The notes under the pieces were generated by a model. It was not told the DNA's origin and ran no database searches. It saw only the letters and a program-made list of their open reading frames with translations. The position numbers were made by a program, and so were the translations under genes. DNA of 64,000 nt from Nocardiopsis alborubida (GTDB lineage Bacteria > Actinomycetota > Actinomycetes > Streptosporangiales > Streptosporangiaceae), in assembly GCF_012396365.1 (NCBI RefSeq), contig NZ_JAAXPG010000020.1, positions 1 to 64,000 on the forward strand, written 5' to 3'. Of this stretch, positions 49,535 through 58,479 are shown in pieces. Positions within the stretch are counted from its first letter, which is position 1, and each line of letters opens with the position of its first letter.

Positions 49535-49867
49535 TCAGAAGTTGACCTGCAGGTCCGTGCCGAGGTCCCAGGGGGTCTCGTAGTGCTCTGCGGCCTCCTG
49601 GTCGTTCCGTGCGATCTCAGAGGTGCCCGCCTGGATGTTCTCAGCGAGCTGGAGACCGTGTTCCTGTACCTCGACGATGGCCGGACCGTACTCCTCCTTG
49701 TACGCCCGCAGAGCCGACGAGACCTCGTCCCTGTGGGCGACGGTCTCCGCGTCCTCCATGATCAGGTCGAACATGTCGGCCAGTCCCGCCATGGACTCGG
49801 CCAGTGCCGCGGCCAGCTCGGCGCCCTTATAGCCCTCGATCGGATTGCCGCCGGACTCACCTGACAT
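49535..49867 (-). CDS. WXG100-like small protein
   Basis: The 110-residue protein has the size and helix-turn-helix hairpin layout of ESAT-6/WXG100 proteins: one helix about 15-45 (AAALAESMAGLADMFDLIMEDA), a turn, and a second helix about 55-95. The strict WxG is absent; the turn region reads RDEVSSALRAYKEEYG. It ends in a flexible tail (ETPWDLGTDLQVNF). Such proteins are exported in pairs by type VII systems and often act with a large substrate encoded beside them, here the next gene. The ATG (MSGESGGNP) follows AAAGGGTT. The WXG100 assignment rests on size and context more than on motif. Confidence 0.6.
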   Translation of the reverse strand: MSGESGGNPIEGYKGAELAAALAESMAGLADMFDLIMEDAETVAHRDEVSSALRAYKEEYGPAIVEVQEHGLQLAENIQAGTSEIARNDQEAAEHYETPWDLGTDLQVNF

Positions 49868-50577
49868 ACCAGAACCCTTTCACCAGGCAGAGCGCAGCCC
49901 CCGAAGGGGCTTTGCATGAGTGCATCAGCGATGCGGACGTTACGGGAAGTAAGCGTCACTATAGCCATCCGTGCTCCAGGGGTAAGTCCAGCCGTAGGCC
50001 GAAAGCCCGTGCCGAGAGGTGCGCCCACCCCCCGGTGCCCCCGACACCTTTGTCTGGGTGGCCGAGATCGTGGAAGCTGATCGACAACTTCGCAGGTCGA
50101 GCCCAAAGGCGCGTTCGTGCGTGTTTGGGGATTCTGTCCCTTCTCGGTTGGCGGGATTGGCCGGAAGAGGACACGGGGACCATGCGAAGGGTCCGTCTCC
50201 CGGGTCGCACACGAATTGGTGTCGCAGCGCGGCACCAAGGCCGAGCCATGGCGACGCCTTCCGAGTGGTGGGGGCGCGGACGCTGGGCCGACCGCTGGAC
50301 CAGAGGGTATCGGTCGCCCCTGGTTCGTGAGGGCGCCATCGAGGGCTTTCTGGTTCTTGCCGACGGTCTGTGATGCCTGCTGCCCGGTCGCGGTGGACCG
50401 GACTGGCCCTTGCCCGCACTGAGCCAGCATCCGAAAGGCCGTTCACATGATCAGAGGTGTTGGGGTGTTGACATAGCTTTCAGATATAAATTTACTTACT
50501 GTGTTGACATTGTCATCGGTTGCGGCCTGTGCGCTTACCGCAAACCCGATCGGTTTGACCGAGAGAAGGAGACCGGA
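49868..50577. other. 710-base region without a gene
   Basis: Frames on both strands cross this stretch but none has a ribosome site or recognisable family, and base composition lacks the coding pattern of the neighbours. The last 110 bases become A/T-rich and contain the repeated TTGACA elements listed next. The rest may be decayed sequence. Confidence 0.4.
50465..50510 (+). promoter_or_regulatory. Repeated GTGTTGACAT elements, candidate tandem promoters
   Basis: GTGTTGACAT occurs at 50465-50474 and 50501-50510, 36 bases apart. The first TTGACA (50468-50473) lies 17 bases from TTTACT (50491-50496), a plausible promoter; the second has no good -10. The repeat may also be a regulator site. Confidence 0.4.
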
Positions 50578-51000
50578 ATGAGCATCCCTTTGGAACTGGC
50601 TACCACGGCCGCGAGCAGCATCGTCGGCGCCATGGCCACCGGAGCCTGGGCCCACATCCGGGAACGATGCGTCACCCTGCTGCGCCGCCATCTCGACACC
50701 GAGGCCGGGACGGCCGCCGTTACTCGTCTGGACGAACAGCAGCAGGCGCTGGTCGCCACCTCCGCTGACTCGCGCGAGGCGTTGACCGGCTTCGTAGCCC
50801 AGGACACCGCTCGCGTCCTGGGTGCGGTGCTGGAGCGCTCACCTGAAGCCGCAGATTCCCTGCGCTCACTCCTGGAGGAGGCGCGCTCCGCCACGGCCAC
50901 GGGGGAGTCCACGGTCAGCGGCATCCGACTCGAAAACGTCAGGGCCAAGGGAGACATCGTCTTGAGCGGTCGCGACTCGAAGGTGGAGAAGACCCGATGA
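50578..51000 (+). CDS. Hypothetical first gene of an NTPase-like operon
   Basis: The 140-residue protein starts with a small-residue helical stretch (LATTAASSIVGAMATGAWAHIRER) that may touch the membrane, continues with Ala/Arg/Glu-rich helices, and ends VSGIRLENVRAKGDIVLSG, a short beta-like tail. Proteins of this shape often precede NTPase-like genes of actinobacterial conflict systems; I infer a partner or adaptor role only from that context. The ribosome site AAGGAG lies before the ATG, and the stop overlaps the next ATG by four bases. No enzyme motif is visible. Confidence 0.65.
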   Translation: MSIPLELATTAASSIVGAMATGAWAHIRERCVTLLRRHLDTEAGTAAVTRLDEQQQALVATSADSREALTGFVAQDTARVLGAVLERSPEAADSLRSLLEEARSATATGESTVSGIRLENVRAKGDIVLSGRDSKVEKTR

Positions 51001-53231
51001 ACCGTCCCTACGAGAACACCGGTTCCAGCCCTGAGCCGGAGAACGCCCCGAGGGCGGCCGCCGGCGCCTCTAGCCATGAGCGGGAACAGGGCGCGGAGCA
51101 CCTCGGCGGAGTGAGGTACACGCCACCACACCCGGCCGGCCCCGACACCGCTCGACAGCACTCCGATCCGGACCCCGAACCCTCGGCTGCTTCCGCCTTC
51201 GCTCCCATCGCTGGTCCCCAGGGTGGCGTGGTGTCGGGGCCGACCGAAACCCCCGAGGAATCGGTGCCGGACCACACCCCCGAGGCGGTGCCCCGTGCTT
51301 TGGTGACGCTCTCCGGGGTCGAGAGCGGGGGTGACGTGATGGCGGCAGGCGGGAACGTCACCAAGGTCGTCAACGCACCCGTGCACTTTCGCTACCAGCA
51401 GGGGCCCGCACTCCTCCGCTCCCACGAGATCGGTCCCGACGAGATCCTGTCCGAGGACCTCTTCGTTTCCACGGGACCGGCCGAAGACGTCCGGAGCGGC
51501 GTGTACGCGCTGATCGGACCCCCGAACACCGGACGCCGCACGGAGGGTCGTCAGCTTCTGAGTTCGCTTCCGGACATGGACCGACTCCGCGAGTTCCGGA
51601 CACCTGACTGGGACGAACCGGACATGGGTCGTGTACCCAACGATCCCCGTCACGGTTACCTGCTCGATCTCACCGGCATGGGCGAGGCGCTCCCCGACGA
51701 CTTCGGCGAAGACCTGGCCCGCTACGCCAGGAACGCTCGGGAGCACGGGAGCCTGCTCGTCATCCTCGGTGACGAGGCTGTCGGGGACAGGCTGCCCTCC
51801 GCGGACGAAGGATCCGGGATCGCCGTCCGGGAACACCAGCGTCCGGACGCCCTCGTCGTCGCCAGGCGCAGGATCCACGAGACTGCTCTCCGCGAACGGA
51901 CGGCGTGGCTCGACATCGAGGGCGGCACGTTCCACGGCCTGGTGTCCTCCGACGCACCTCCCTCGCGCGGAGTCGATCTGGCCCAGGCCGTGCTGGAGGC
52001 GAAGAACGAGAACGATGACACCGTCCTGGGAGCGTTCGCGAACTGGCAGAAGCAGATCCAGGACTGGTTCGCGACCGACGTGCGTCGGGAGGACGCCACG
52101 GGCGCAGAGCAGCGGGCGTTGCGCATCGCGGCGGCCTTTCTCGACGGGTCCCCGGCCCCCGCGGTCCTCAACGCCGCCGACGAGCTCCTTTCGAAGCCGG
52201 TGCGGGACCGCTTCGAGCTGTGGGGAGGGGCCCTGGCCGCCCCCGACGACCAGGTGCGGTGCCGCACGGCCGGCGTGGACTTCCGGGACGGACGCGTCTC
52301 CATCACCGACAACCGTCCCGGCCTCGACTCCGCAGTCATCCGCTACCTGTGGGACCGGCGGGGGTCGCTCTCCGCGCTGCTGACCACGTGGCTGAGCGAC
52401 ATCAGTTCTCCCGGAGGTCCTGCGTCAGAGTGCCTGGACCGGCTCTCGACGGTGCTGATGGAGGTCGCCGTGGCACAGGGCAGCGCCACGGTCCTCGGTC
52501 TGCTCGAAGAATGGCTGAAACAGGACGCCCGCCGACGGATGGACTTCGTGGTGAAGGTCCTCCAACGGCTCACCGAGCACCCGGTCCTCGGACCCCGGGT
52601 GCGTGTGGTGGACCTGCGCAACTGGGCCAGGGGCTCGGGATCCCCGGAACGGCAGCGGGCCGTCATCCGGGTGTGCCGGGGCGGGTTCGCCGAGGAGTAC
52701 CCCGAACAGGCACTGATGCGCCTGCGCTACGTCGTGCAGAACACCGAGGACACCGACCTGCGTGGGGAGGCGATCGCCGCGCTGGCCGAACACCTCGCCC
52801 CGGGGCGCGACCGACTGTCCGTGTTGAAGGTCCTGGTCGACTGGGTCGAGAACGAACGCATCGTCCTCGACGGCGGCCGTCTGTTCCTCGACCTGTTCGG
52901 CGGAGACGGAGCCGACGGCGAGACCGCCCCGGCCGACCCCGCGCGCGGATTGCTTACCCCCGCGGGCTCGGAGGGTGAGACGGCCGTGGAGCTGTTCCGG
53001 AGGGCGTGGAAGAGCACCTGGAACCACCCCGAACTCCGCAACGCCACCAGTCACGCTTTGGTCGTCTGGAGGCGTGCTGCCCATGCGGGAAGCCTTCCCG
53101 TGGACCGCACCCGTCGGGTGATTCGCGTGGTGTTCGGCTCCTCCGGGATCGACGAGGACCTTGACCGCATTCTCAGTGGAGAGGACCAGGTCGGGGCCAT
53201 GCTGCGCAAGGACTTCCTGCACCGGCCTTAG
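50997..53231 (+). CDS. Hypothetical protein with degenerate P-loop region
   Basis: The 744-residue protein has a disordered N-terminal 90 residues (Pro, Ser, Glu), then a beta-like GGNVTKVVNAPVHFRY that echoes the tail of the preceding protein. VYALIGPPNTGRRTEG near 168-183 stands where a P-loop would be, but the Lys of GKT/S is replaced by Arg. A predicted nucleotide-fold half (LLVILGDEAVGDRL near 253) follows, and the last 350 residues are helical, repeat-like (VRVVDLRNWARGSG, YVVQNTEDTDLRGEAIAALAEHL) as in STAND-type sensors. This is consistent with a conflict-system NTPase that has lost standard catalysis, but I do not recognise it. Coupled by four bases to the gene before it; the next gene follows at 18 bases. 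Confidence 0.65.
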   Translation: MNRPYENTGSSPEPENAPRAAAGASSHEREQGAEHLGGVRYTPPHPAGPDTARQHSDPDPEPSAASAFAPIAGPQGGVVSGPTETPEESVPDHTPEAVPRALVTLSGVESGGDVMAAGGNVTKVVNAPVHFRYQQGPALLRSHEIGPDEILSEDLFVSTGPAEDVRSGVYALIGPPNTGRRTEGRQLLSSLPDMDRLREFRTPDWDEPDMGRVPNDPRHGYLLDLTGMGEALPDDFGEDLARYARNAREHGSLLVILGDEAVGDRLPSADEGSGIAVREHQRPDALVVARRRIHETALRERTAWLDIEGGTFHGLVSSDAPPSRGVDLAQAVLEAKNENDDTVLGAFANWQKQIQDWFATDVRREDATGAEQRALRIAAAFLDGSPAPAVLNAADELLSKPVRDRFELWGGALAAPDDQVRCRTAGVDFRDGRVSITDNRPGLDSAVIRYLWDRRGSLSALLTTWLSDISSPGGPASECLDRLSTVLMEVAVAQGSATVLGLLEEWLKQDARRRMDFVVKVLQRLTEHPVLGPRVRVVDLRNWARGSGSPERQRAVIRVCRGGFAEEYPEQALMRLRYVVQNTEDTDLRGEAIAALAEHLAPGRDRLSVLKVLVDWVENERIVLDGGRLFLDLFGGDGADGETAPADPARGLLTPAGSEGETAVELFRRAWKSTWNHPELRNATSHALVVWRRAAHAGSLPVDRTRRVIRVVFGSSGIDEDLDRILSGEDQVGAMLRKDFLHRP

Positions 53232-53249
53232 GAAGGGAGGGAGGCACTG

Positions 53250-53972
53250 GTGTTCCGTAGGTGGAGAGAGCGCGTCCGAGCAGGGGAAGCCCGGCGCTTC
53301 GAGCACACGTGTTCGGCGCGCGTGGACAGCGCCGACAGCGGCCTGTACTTCGACGCACTCCTCTTCTACGAGTGGACGGTCGCCGTCGGCGCCGAGGAAC
53401 GGATCCTGCACCCCGACGAGGTCGCGCGCAGCCTCCTCGTCGGGGCCGTCCGTGCCGCGACGGAGCGGTACCCGGTACTGCATGTCCGGGAGGCCGAATG
53501 GTCGGCGAACGAGCGCCTGTCGAAGGCGATCGTCACCGACGATCGCCTCATCGTCAGGGGACGTGTACGCCTGAGCGTCCCGGTGGCCACGGAGGCACAG
53601 GCCCGAGCTCGGTTCCTCGCCAGAGAACGGGTGCACCTCGAGGAGACCGAGCACACGGCCAGGCTAGAGGTGCTCCGGGAACGGCTGTCGGCTCCAGGGC
53701 TGGGATTGGTGTGGTGGCTGGACCGGCACGACCCCGCGTGGGGAACGACGAACCCGAAGCAGTGGACGCGGGAGCTCATCGAGTCCTACGAGGAACTGGC
53801 AGCCGCGCTGCGTCGCGACTGTGCCGCCGTGGAAACGGACGAGGGCGCGCTGCTGCGGGCCCGGATCGAGGAGGCCCTGGCACTGGCCGAGGATCCGGGA
53901 GCCGCGAAACGATTCGCCTCCTATCTGGGGGACTACCTGACGCATGTGGTGGGTCGATCGCCACGGACATGA
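53250..53972 (+). CDS. Hypothetical third gene of the NTPase-like operon
   Basis: The 240-residue soluble protein begins at a GTG with a strong GGAAGGGAGGGAGG site. It has a basic start (MFRRWRERVRAGEARRFEH), a beta-rich middle (YFDALLFYEWTVAV; DDRLIVRGRVRLSV) and a long helical C-terminal part (RARFLARERVHLEETEHTARLEVL, then ELIESYEELAAALRRD). The middle followed by long helices recalls stomatin-like organisation, but no membrane segment is present, so I make no assignment. Eighteen bases separate it from the previous gene; the three form one operon. Confidence 0.62.
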   Translation: MFRRWRERVRAGEARRFEHTCSARVDSADSGLYFDALLFYEWTVAVGAEERILHPDEVARSLLVGAVRAATERYPVLHVREAEWSANERLSKAIVTDDRLIVRGRVRLSVPVATEAQARARFLARERVHLEETEHTARLEVLRERLSAPGLGLVWWLDRHDPAWGTTNPKQWTRELIESYEELAAALRRDCAAVETDEGALLRARIEEALALAEDPGAAKRFASYLGDYLTHVVGRSPRT

Positions 53973-54858
53973 CCTTTGCGGACCGTCCTGGCGGGAGCCG
54001 ACGGTTCCCACCAGGACGGGTGTCCCGGTCGGCGGACGGTCGAGGACAGCCTCACCGTCCACTTTTGACCGGCTGAGCGTCGTACCCATCTGTTCAAGGC
54101 CTCTGGTCTGAACGGTGGGCCACATCCAATGGGTCCCGGAGCCGACAGGAAGCCATCCGCACGTGTGATACCGCGTTCCACGGTCACCGACGACAGCTGA
54201 AGCGGCCTGTCTGTAAGGCAAGCCGTCGAGCCCCGTAGGACCCGTGGCGTACAACCCTTCCTGCGCCAACGCCAGAAACCCGGGGTGCGGGTGCATCGGC
54301 TTCGGTGAGAGCTTGCATGGTCGCGGTTTGGTCGCCTTGGCCCGGCGAGCGGCACGGCGTCTGAAGCATGTGAAGTCCCGGGTGGCTTTCGCTCTTCCCA
54401 AGGTGATCGCTGCCCTGGCGAAGTCAACCTTCGCTGGAGGGAGTGCCTGGTGAGGGCTTGCTCCACACCTTTGGTGATCTGTGTCACTCTTTCCCCACCT
54501 TGGGATGGCTGAATAAGGTGAGTAGGTTGCTTGTGTCCTCGCGTAGAGGGCTTTGTGATGGAAGAAGAGCGAACTAAAGCATCTTCTGTCCCTTTTTTGA
54601 GTTCCTCGGTGGCGGGGAGATGGCCGCGCCTGTGGGCGTGCGGGCGCAAGCTTTGTTCAAGCGAAGCTAGCTTTGACGTTCCTCGGTGCTAGTCTGTGGA
54701 TGTTGTCGAAGTCGAAGTCATCGGTTCCGAGTCGCGGTGTTCGGCCCGAGGGCTTGTCCAGTCGAAAACACCGCACCGCCCCACACGGTTGGCGCCTCGC
54801 AGGGCGGTGCGGACCTACCCCCCGTGATCATCACGGAGGAATTTGGAGGAATCACCTG
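53973..54858. other. 886-base region without a recognisable gene
   Basis: Both strands contain only short or compositionally odd frames. Mixed composition and absence of codon bias suggest decayed sequence. About 54490-54760 is richer in A/T and may include the promoter of the next gene: TTGACG occurs at 54673-54678, but its -10 is unclear. Confidence 0.4.
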
Positions 54859-55122
54859 ATGAGCACCCCCGACGAACATGATGCCCCGTCCCGCGTGAGC
54901 GTGGCAATGCCGTCGTTTCGGCGAGCGGGCACTTTCCTCACCATCGCCGTCACTGCCCTCTGCCTCCTCGTTGGCGTCGGCCCGGAGGGCCTGGCGACCT
55001 TCGTCGGCGCGCTGGCCCTCTACTTGGTGAACAACGTCTCCGCGGGGGACAAGGCGAAGGCCGCGAAGTTCCTGACCAACACCCTTAAGCCGCTCCTCGG
55101 ATGCCGCACCTGCCAGGCTTGA
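54859..55122 (+). CDS. Small membrane protein, hypothetical
   Basis: The 87-residue protein has two hydrophobic stretches (about 23-42 TFLTIAVTALCLLVGVG and 46-62 LATFVGALALYLVNNV) that could form a helical hairpin in the membrane, and a C-terminal basic tail with a CRTC pair (LLGCRTCQA). The ribosome site GGAGGA precedes the ATG. A terminator hairpin begins eight bases after the stop, so it is largely its own transcript even though it lies just before the specificity gene. Small two-helix proteins often act as holin-like effectors in defence units, which is speculation here. Confidence 0.62.
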   Translation: MSTPDEHDAPSRVSVAMPSFRRAGTFLTIAVTALCLLVGVGPEGLATFVGALALYLVNNVSAGDKAKAAKFLTNTLKPLLGCRTCQA

Positions 55123-55129
55123 TCATCTT

Positions 55130-55155
55130 CGGGGGTGCCTTGCAGGGCACCCCCG
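55130..55155. terminator. Terminator after the small membrane protein gene
   Basis: Perfect ten-base arms CGGGGGTGCC/GGCACCCCCG around a six-base loop, 52 bases before the hsdS-like start. It could act as a partial terminator or attenuator. Confidence 0.65.
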
Positions 55156-55206
55156 CCCTTCCGGGGCGACGACCGTCCGCGCCACAGACCAGTTCGAGGA
55201 GAATCC

Positions 55207-55827
55207 ATGCGACCGACAGGACCCACGGTTCCCATGCGTGGCTTGCTCGGTGAGATCGCGGAGGTCAAGTCCGGTCCCTCCGGGGCCCGCCTCAAGGAAC
55301 TCGGTGACCACCCCCGCGGGCTTCCCGTCATCACCCCCTCCGATTTCACCGCGAACCACCGGGTCGATCCCCGGAACGTGCGCAGCGTTCCGGAACAGGA
55401 AAGGCGATCTTTGGAGGCGTACTTTCTGAGGACGGATGACCTGCTCGTCGTCAGACAGGGTTCCCTGGGACGACTGGCCGTCATCGAGTCGGGGCAACAG
55501 GGATGGGTCTACGGTTCCTCCTGTCTGCGAGTACGCATGAAACCCTCGGCGAAGGTGATGCCCGTGTATCTGGCTGCCTATCTGTCGCAGCCACACACTC
55601 TGGAACGTTTGAAGGGTCCCGCGCTGTCCGGCACCATCCCCTCGTTCAACGCCGACGCGCTTCGCGACCTGGAGGTCGCCGTTCCCAACCTTCGGCAACA
55701 GGAAAGAATCGTGCAGACGCTCACGGACATGGACGAGGCCATCGCCGCCAGACTCGCCGTGGTGGAACGTATGAAAGCGCTGCGTCCATCCGTTTTCGAG
55801 GCGTTGTTCGAAGGGGGTTTCGAGTGA
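55207..55827 (+). CDS. Single-domain HsdS-like specificity subunit
   Basis: The 206-residue protein is one half of a type I specificity subunit: one target-recognition domain (GEIAEVKSGPSGARLKELG, LLVVRQGSLGRLAVIES, ALSGTIPSFNADALRDLEVAVP) followed by the conserved closing helix (NLRQQERIVQTLTDMDEAIAARLAVVERM). Standard HsdS carries two such halves, so this one probably dimerises to recognise a symmetric or split site. The ATG follows GAGGAGA. Its TGA overlaps the GTG of the methylase gene by four bases. The order S before M is less common than M before S. Confidence 0.78.
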   Translation: MRPTGPTVPMRGLLGEIAEVKSGPSGARLKELGDHPRGLPVITPSDFTANHRVDPRNVRSVPEQERRSLEAYFLRTDDLLVVRQGSLGRLAVIESGQQGWVYGSSCLRVRMKPSAKVMPVYLAAYLSQPHTLERLKGPALSGTIPSFNADALRDLEVAVPNLRQQERIVQTLTDMDEAIAARLAVVERMKALRPSVFEALFEGGFE

Positions 55828-57773
55828 GAGAACCGAGCGTGGTGGACAAGGAAGCCGACGAGCTGCTGCGCATCTCCGAGAGGCTGGCGGGCAAAGGCTG
55901 GGGAGATGCCGTCCGGGTGGTGGCCGTGATGCTCGTCCTGGGTTCGGATACCGTCCGGGGGAGCGCCGAAGAGCCGTGGAACGCGGGCACCCCCGAGACC
56001 AGGCTGGCCAGGGTGGTCGAATCCTCCTTCTCGCGGGAGAGGAGCACCTTGCAGGCTGAGTGGCAGGACTGGCTGCGTGTGGCGAATCGCAGCATCCTGT
56101 TCCCCGACGAGACGCCTTTCCGTGAGTTTCCGGTGGGGAGGTTGGCGGAGGCGGCGGAAGCGGTCCACCACTTGTTGCTGCGCCTGCCCGCGGAGAAGAG
56201 GAAGAGCCGGACCGGCGAGGTCTTCGAGCGCTTCCTGAGTCTGGCGAACGAGCGCCAGGGAAAGACGGGAGGCACGTTCTCCACGCCGCGGTCGGTGAAC
56301 GAACTCATCATCCGCCTTGCCGATCTCCGGCTCGGGATGGTCGTGGGCGACTTCTACGCCGGAGTCGGTGGGACACTGATCACCGCGTTGGATCACGTGG
56401 GCGTCCCGGCCAGAGGAGAGACACCCATCAGCGGAGCCGAACTGAACCAGGCAGCCGTGTTCCTGGCCCGGGTCAACCTCCTTCTGCACGACACGGACCC
56501 CGGCCTCATTCGGCACGAGAACACGCTCGCCTCATGGCGACCCACGGATGACCAGGGCAGAAGCTTCGACAGGGTCCTGTCCAATCCGCCCTTCTCCCTT
56601 CGCTACGACCAGAGCGATTACCGGGCGCCACAGGACCTCCTCGGTCGCACATCGGGTACCAAGTCCGAACTGATGATGCTCCAGCAGATGCGGGCCTCGG
56701 TCCGACCAGGCGGTCGGGTCATCATGGCGATGGCGCACGGCCCCCTCTTCCGCGGAGGCCAGGAGGAGCACATCCGCCGTGCGCTCCTGGAGCGGAGCGA
56801 GATCGAGGCCGTTGTCGGGTTCGGCCCCAACCTCTTCCAGGGGACGTCGATCCCGGCGTGTCTTCTCGTGCTCCGGAGCCCTGTCCCGAACCGAGCGGAG
56901 ACATCTGATGTCCTGTTCATCAATGCTGAGCGGGAAGTGGTGACGGGCCGAAACCAGAACCGGCTGGAACCTCGCCACATCGAGAAAATCGCCCGTGTCT
57001 TCCACCAGCGGGCCGAGCTCCCGGGCTTCTCCCGAGTGGTCCCGATCGCGGAGATCGCCGACAACGCGTACAACCTGAACATCGGTCGGTACATCGGACC
57101 TTCGGCGGAGCAGGTACCCGTCCTCGACCTCGGTGCCATGGTGAACGGAGGTGTCCCCCCACGAGAGGTGAAGCTCGCTCGGCAGTCGTTCGCCGCGTTC
57201 GGGCTGAACCCTGAGCAGTTCCTCGAACAGCGAACTGACGGCTACCTGGTACCTCCAGGTTCGGGAGGTTTCGCCGATGTGGCGGAACGGCTCTCCGAAC
57301 TGTGCGAACCGGTTGCCGACCACCTCGCCGAAGAGTTCGACCGCTCTTGGCCGGAGATCGTTCGGCGGGCACATCCGCCCACGTCACGTCCCACCTTCGA
57401 CGCCTTCAGGCAGAGCTTGGTCGACGGTTTCTGCGCGAAGCTCACCGAAGCGGGGGTACTGGACGAGTACGAGCTCGCCGGCGCGTTCGCCCAGGGGTGG
57501 GCTGACCACGTCCAGGAGATTCGGGACCGGTTCCACGGCGACCGCCAGGACCTGGTGGAAGACCTTGTCCGGTGGCTCAGCGGATCCTTGAAAGAACAGA
57601 TCAGAGAGCTGGTCAGGAACCGTCAGAGATCGCTCGTGGAGACCGTTCGCCAGTGGGATGAAAGTTATGGCTGTCCCTTGAGTCGACTTCTGGAACAGAG
57701 TGAGGAGGCGGATCGAAGGTTCGAGGCCAGGCTTCGAGAGTTGGGATTGGAACCGGGCTCACGACCTGGTTGA
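55824..57773 (+). CDS. N6-adenine DNA methylase, HsdM-like
   Basis: The 649-residue protein is a type I-like modification subunit. A helical N-terminal domain (GWGDAVRVVAVMLVLG) precedes RQGKTGGTFSTPRSVNELI near 150. The AdoMet motif I is replaced by VVGDFYAGVGGTL near 172, lacking the usual DPACGTG. Motif IV SNPPFSL near 253 is intact. A long helical C-terminus (about 480-649) would bind the specificity subunit. GTG start overlaps the hsdS-like gene. No hsdR is found downstream; the next 350 bases are empty and then a gajB remnant begins. It may be an orphan modification unit or rely on an R subunit elsewhere. Whether the altered motif I still binds AdoMet is uncertain. Confidence 0.8.
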   Translation: MREPSVVDKEADELLRISERLAGKGWGDAVRVVAVMLVLGSDTVRGSAEEPWNAGTPETRLARVVESSFSRERSTLQAEWQDWLRVANRSILFPDETPFREFPVGRLAEAAEAVHHLLLRLPAEKRKSRTGEVFERFLSLANERQGKTGGTFSTPRSVNELIIRLADLRLGMVVGDFYAGVGGTLITALDHVGVPARGETPISGAELNQAAVFLARVNLLLHDTDPGLIRHENTLASWRPTDDQGRSFDRVLSNPPFSLRYDQSDYRAPQDLLGRTSGTKSELMMLQQMRASVRPGGRVIMAMAHGPLFRGGQEEHIRRALLERSEIEAVVGFGPNLFQGTSIPACLLVLRSPVPNRAETSDVLFINAEREVVTGRNQNRLEPRHIEKIARVFHQRAELPGFSRVVPIAEIADNAYNLNIGRYIGPSAEQVPVLDLGAMVNGGVPPREVKLARQSFAAFGLNPEQFLEQRTDGYLVPPGSGGFADVAERLSELCEPVADHLAEEFDRSWPEIVRRAHPPTSRPTFDAFRQSLVDGFCAKLTEAGVLDEYELAGAFAQGWADHVQEIRDRFHGDRQDLVEDLVRWLSGSLKEQIRELVRNRQRSLVETVRQWDESYGCPLSRLLEQSEEADRRFEARLRELGLEPGSRPG

Positions 57774-58126
57774 TGCGGCCGTTGGGAAACGTCGGAGGTA
57801 AGCCCCGAGGTCTTCCCCACGCCGGATGGGGCAAGCCGGTGAACACGACCAGTCGCTTCACGGTGCACCCCATGGGGGTACCGCCGTCTCGGGACGTTCG
57901 GTGTGGGTTCCCCCGACGTCTTCAGACAAGGACCCGTGGACGCCGCAGAGGTGATGGCGCACCGGCGGCGCCCACGGGTGTCGCCCGGCGCACCTACCTC
58001 AGGCCCTTGAGGAGGGCCTCGTCGCGGTCGCGCTGCCACTGGCACCACCCGTTGATCTCGTGTCCGCACAGAGCACGGGTCGCACTGGAGGGCGTCTTGA
58101 AGGGCGGGGCGTCGATCCCGTCGACG
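57774..58126. other. Intergenic region after the hsdM-like gene
   Basis: No gene recognised. A minus-strand frame ending near 57994 (ATRALCGHEINGWCQWQRDRD) reads somewhat protein-like and may be the tail of another decayed gene, but I cannot place it. Confidence 0.35.
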
Positions 58127-58479
58127 CGCAGTCGGCCGCCCCCGCCTACGGGGTGGGCAGCCACAGTCGTCCTCAGGCTGACGCGCCGGTGGAGGCGAGC
58201 CGGGTCACCAGTATCCACCAGGTCAAGAGTGAGAAGGCCGACGCCGTCCTGGTCATCGTTCCGAAGCCGACCGAAAGGAATTTCTGTGAAGAACTGCTCT
58301 CCTCCTGGCTGAACTAGGAGCGCCCTGCCACTCAGGAGCTCGCGGAGGACCGCAACGTCCTCTACATCGCGGCCACACGTGCTCGTCGCCTGCTGGCTTT
58401 CGCACTCTGCGCGGACCGTCTTCCCCGAGTCGAGGTGTTTCTTGAACAGCGCGGCGTTCCGTTCCAGGTGGCCACATAA
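58127..58479 (+). pseudogene. Fragment of gajB (3' end)
   Basis: This stretch matches the last 115 or so codons of gajB: VGSHSRPQADAPVEASRVTSIHQVK, DAVLVIVPKP, then NVLYIAATRARRLLAFALC and the C-terminal EQRGVPFQV. An in-frame TAG at 58315-58317 replaces GACCGG of gajB (SSWLDRERP becomes SSWLN-stop). Nothing of the ATPase half is present and no gajA lies upstream. Similarity runs slightly past the stop codon. Confidence 0.85.

Noticed and set aside
49762..50430. 222-codon minus-strand frame before the WXG100-like gene
   Set aside because: Composition of random GC-rich sequence; it runs in another frame through the WXG100-like gene, which is better supported.
54244..54453. 69-codon frame with Cys-rich start in the 53.9-54.8 kb gap
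   Set aside because: No ribosome site and no resemblance; the region looks decayed on both strands.
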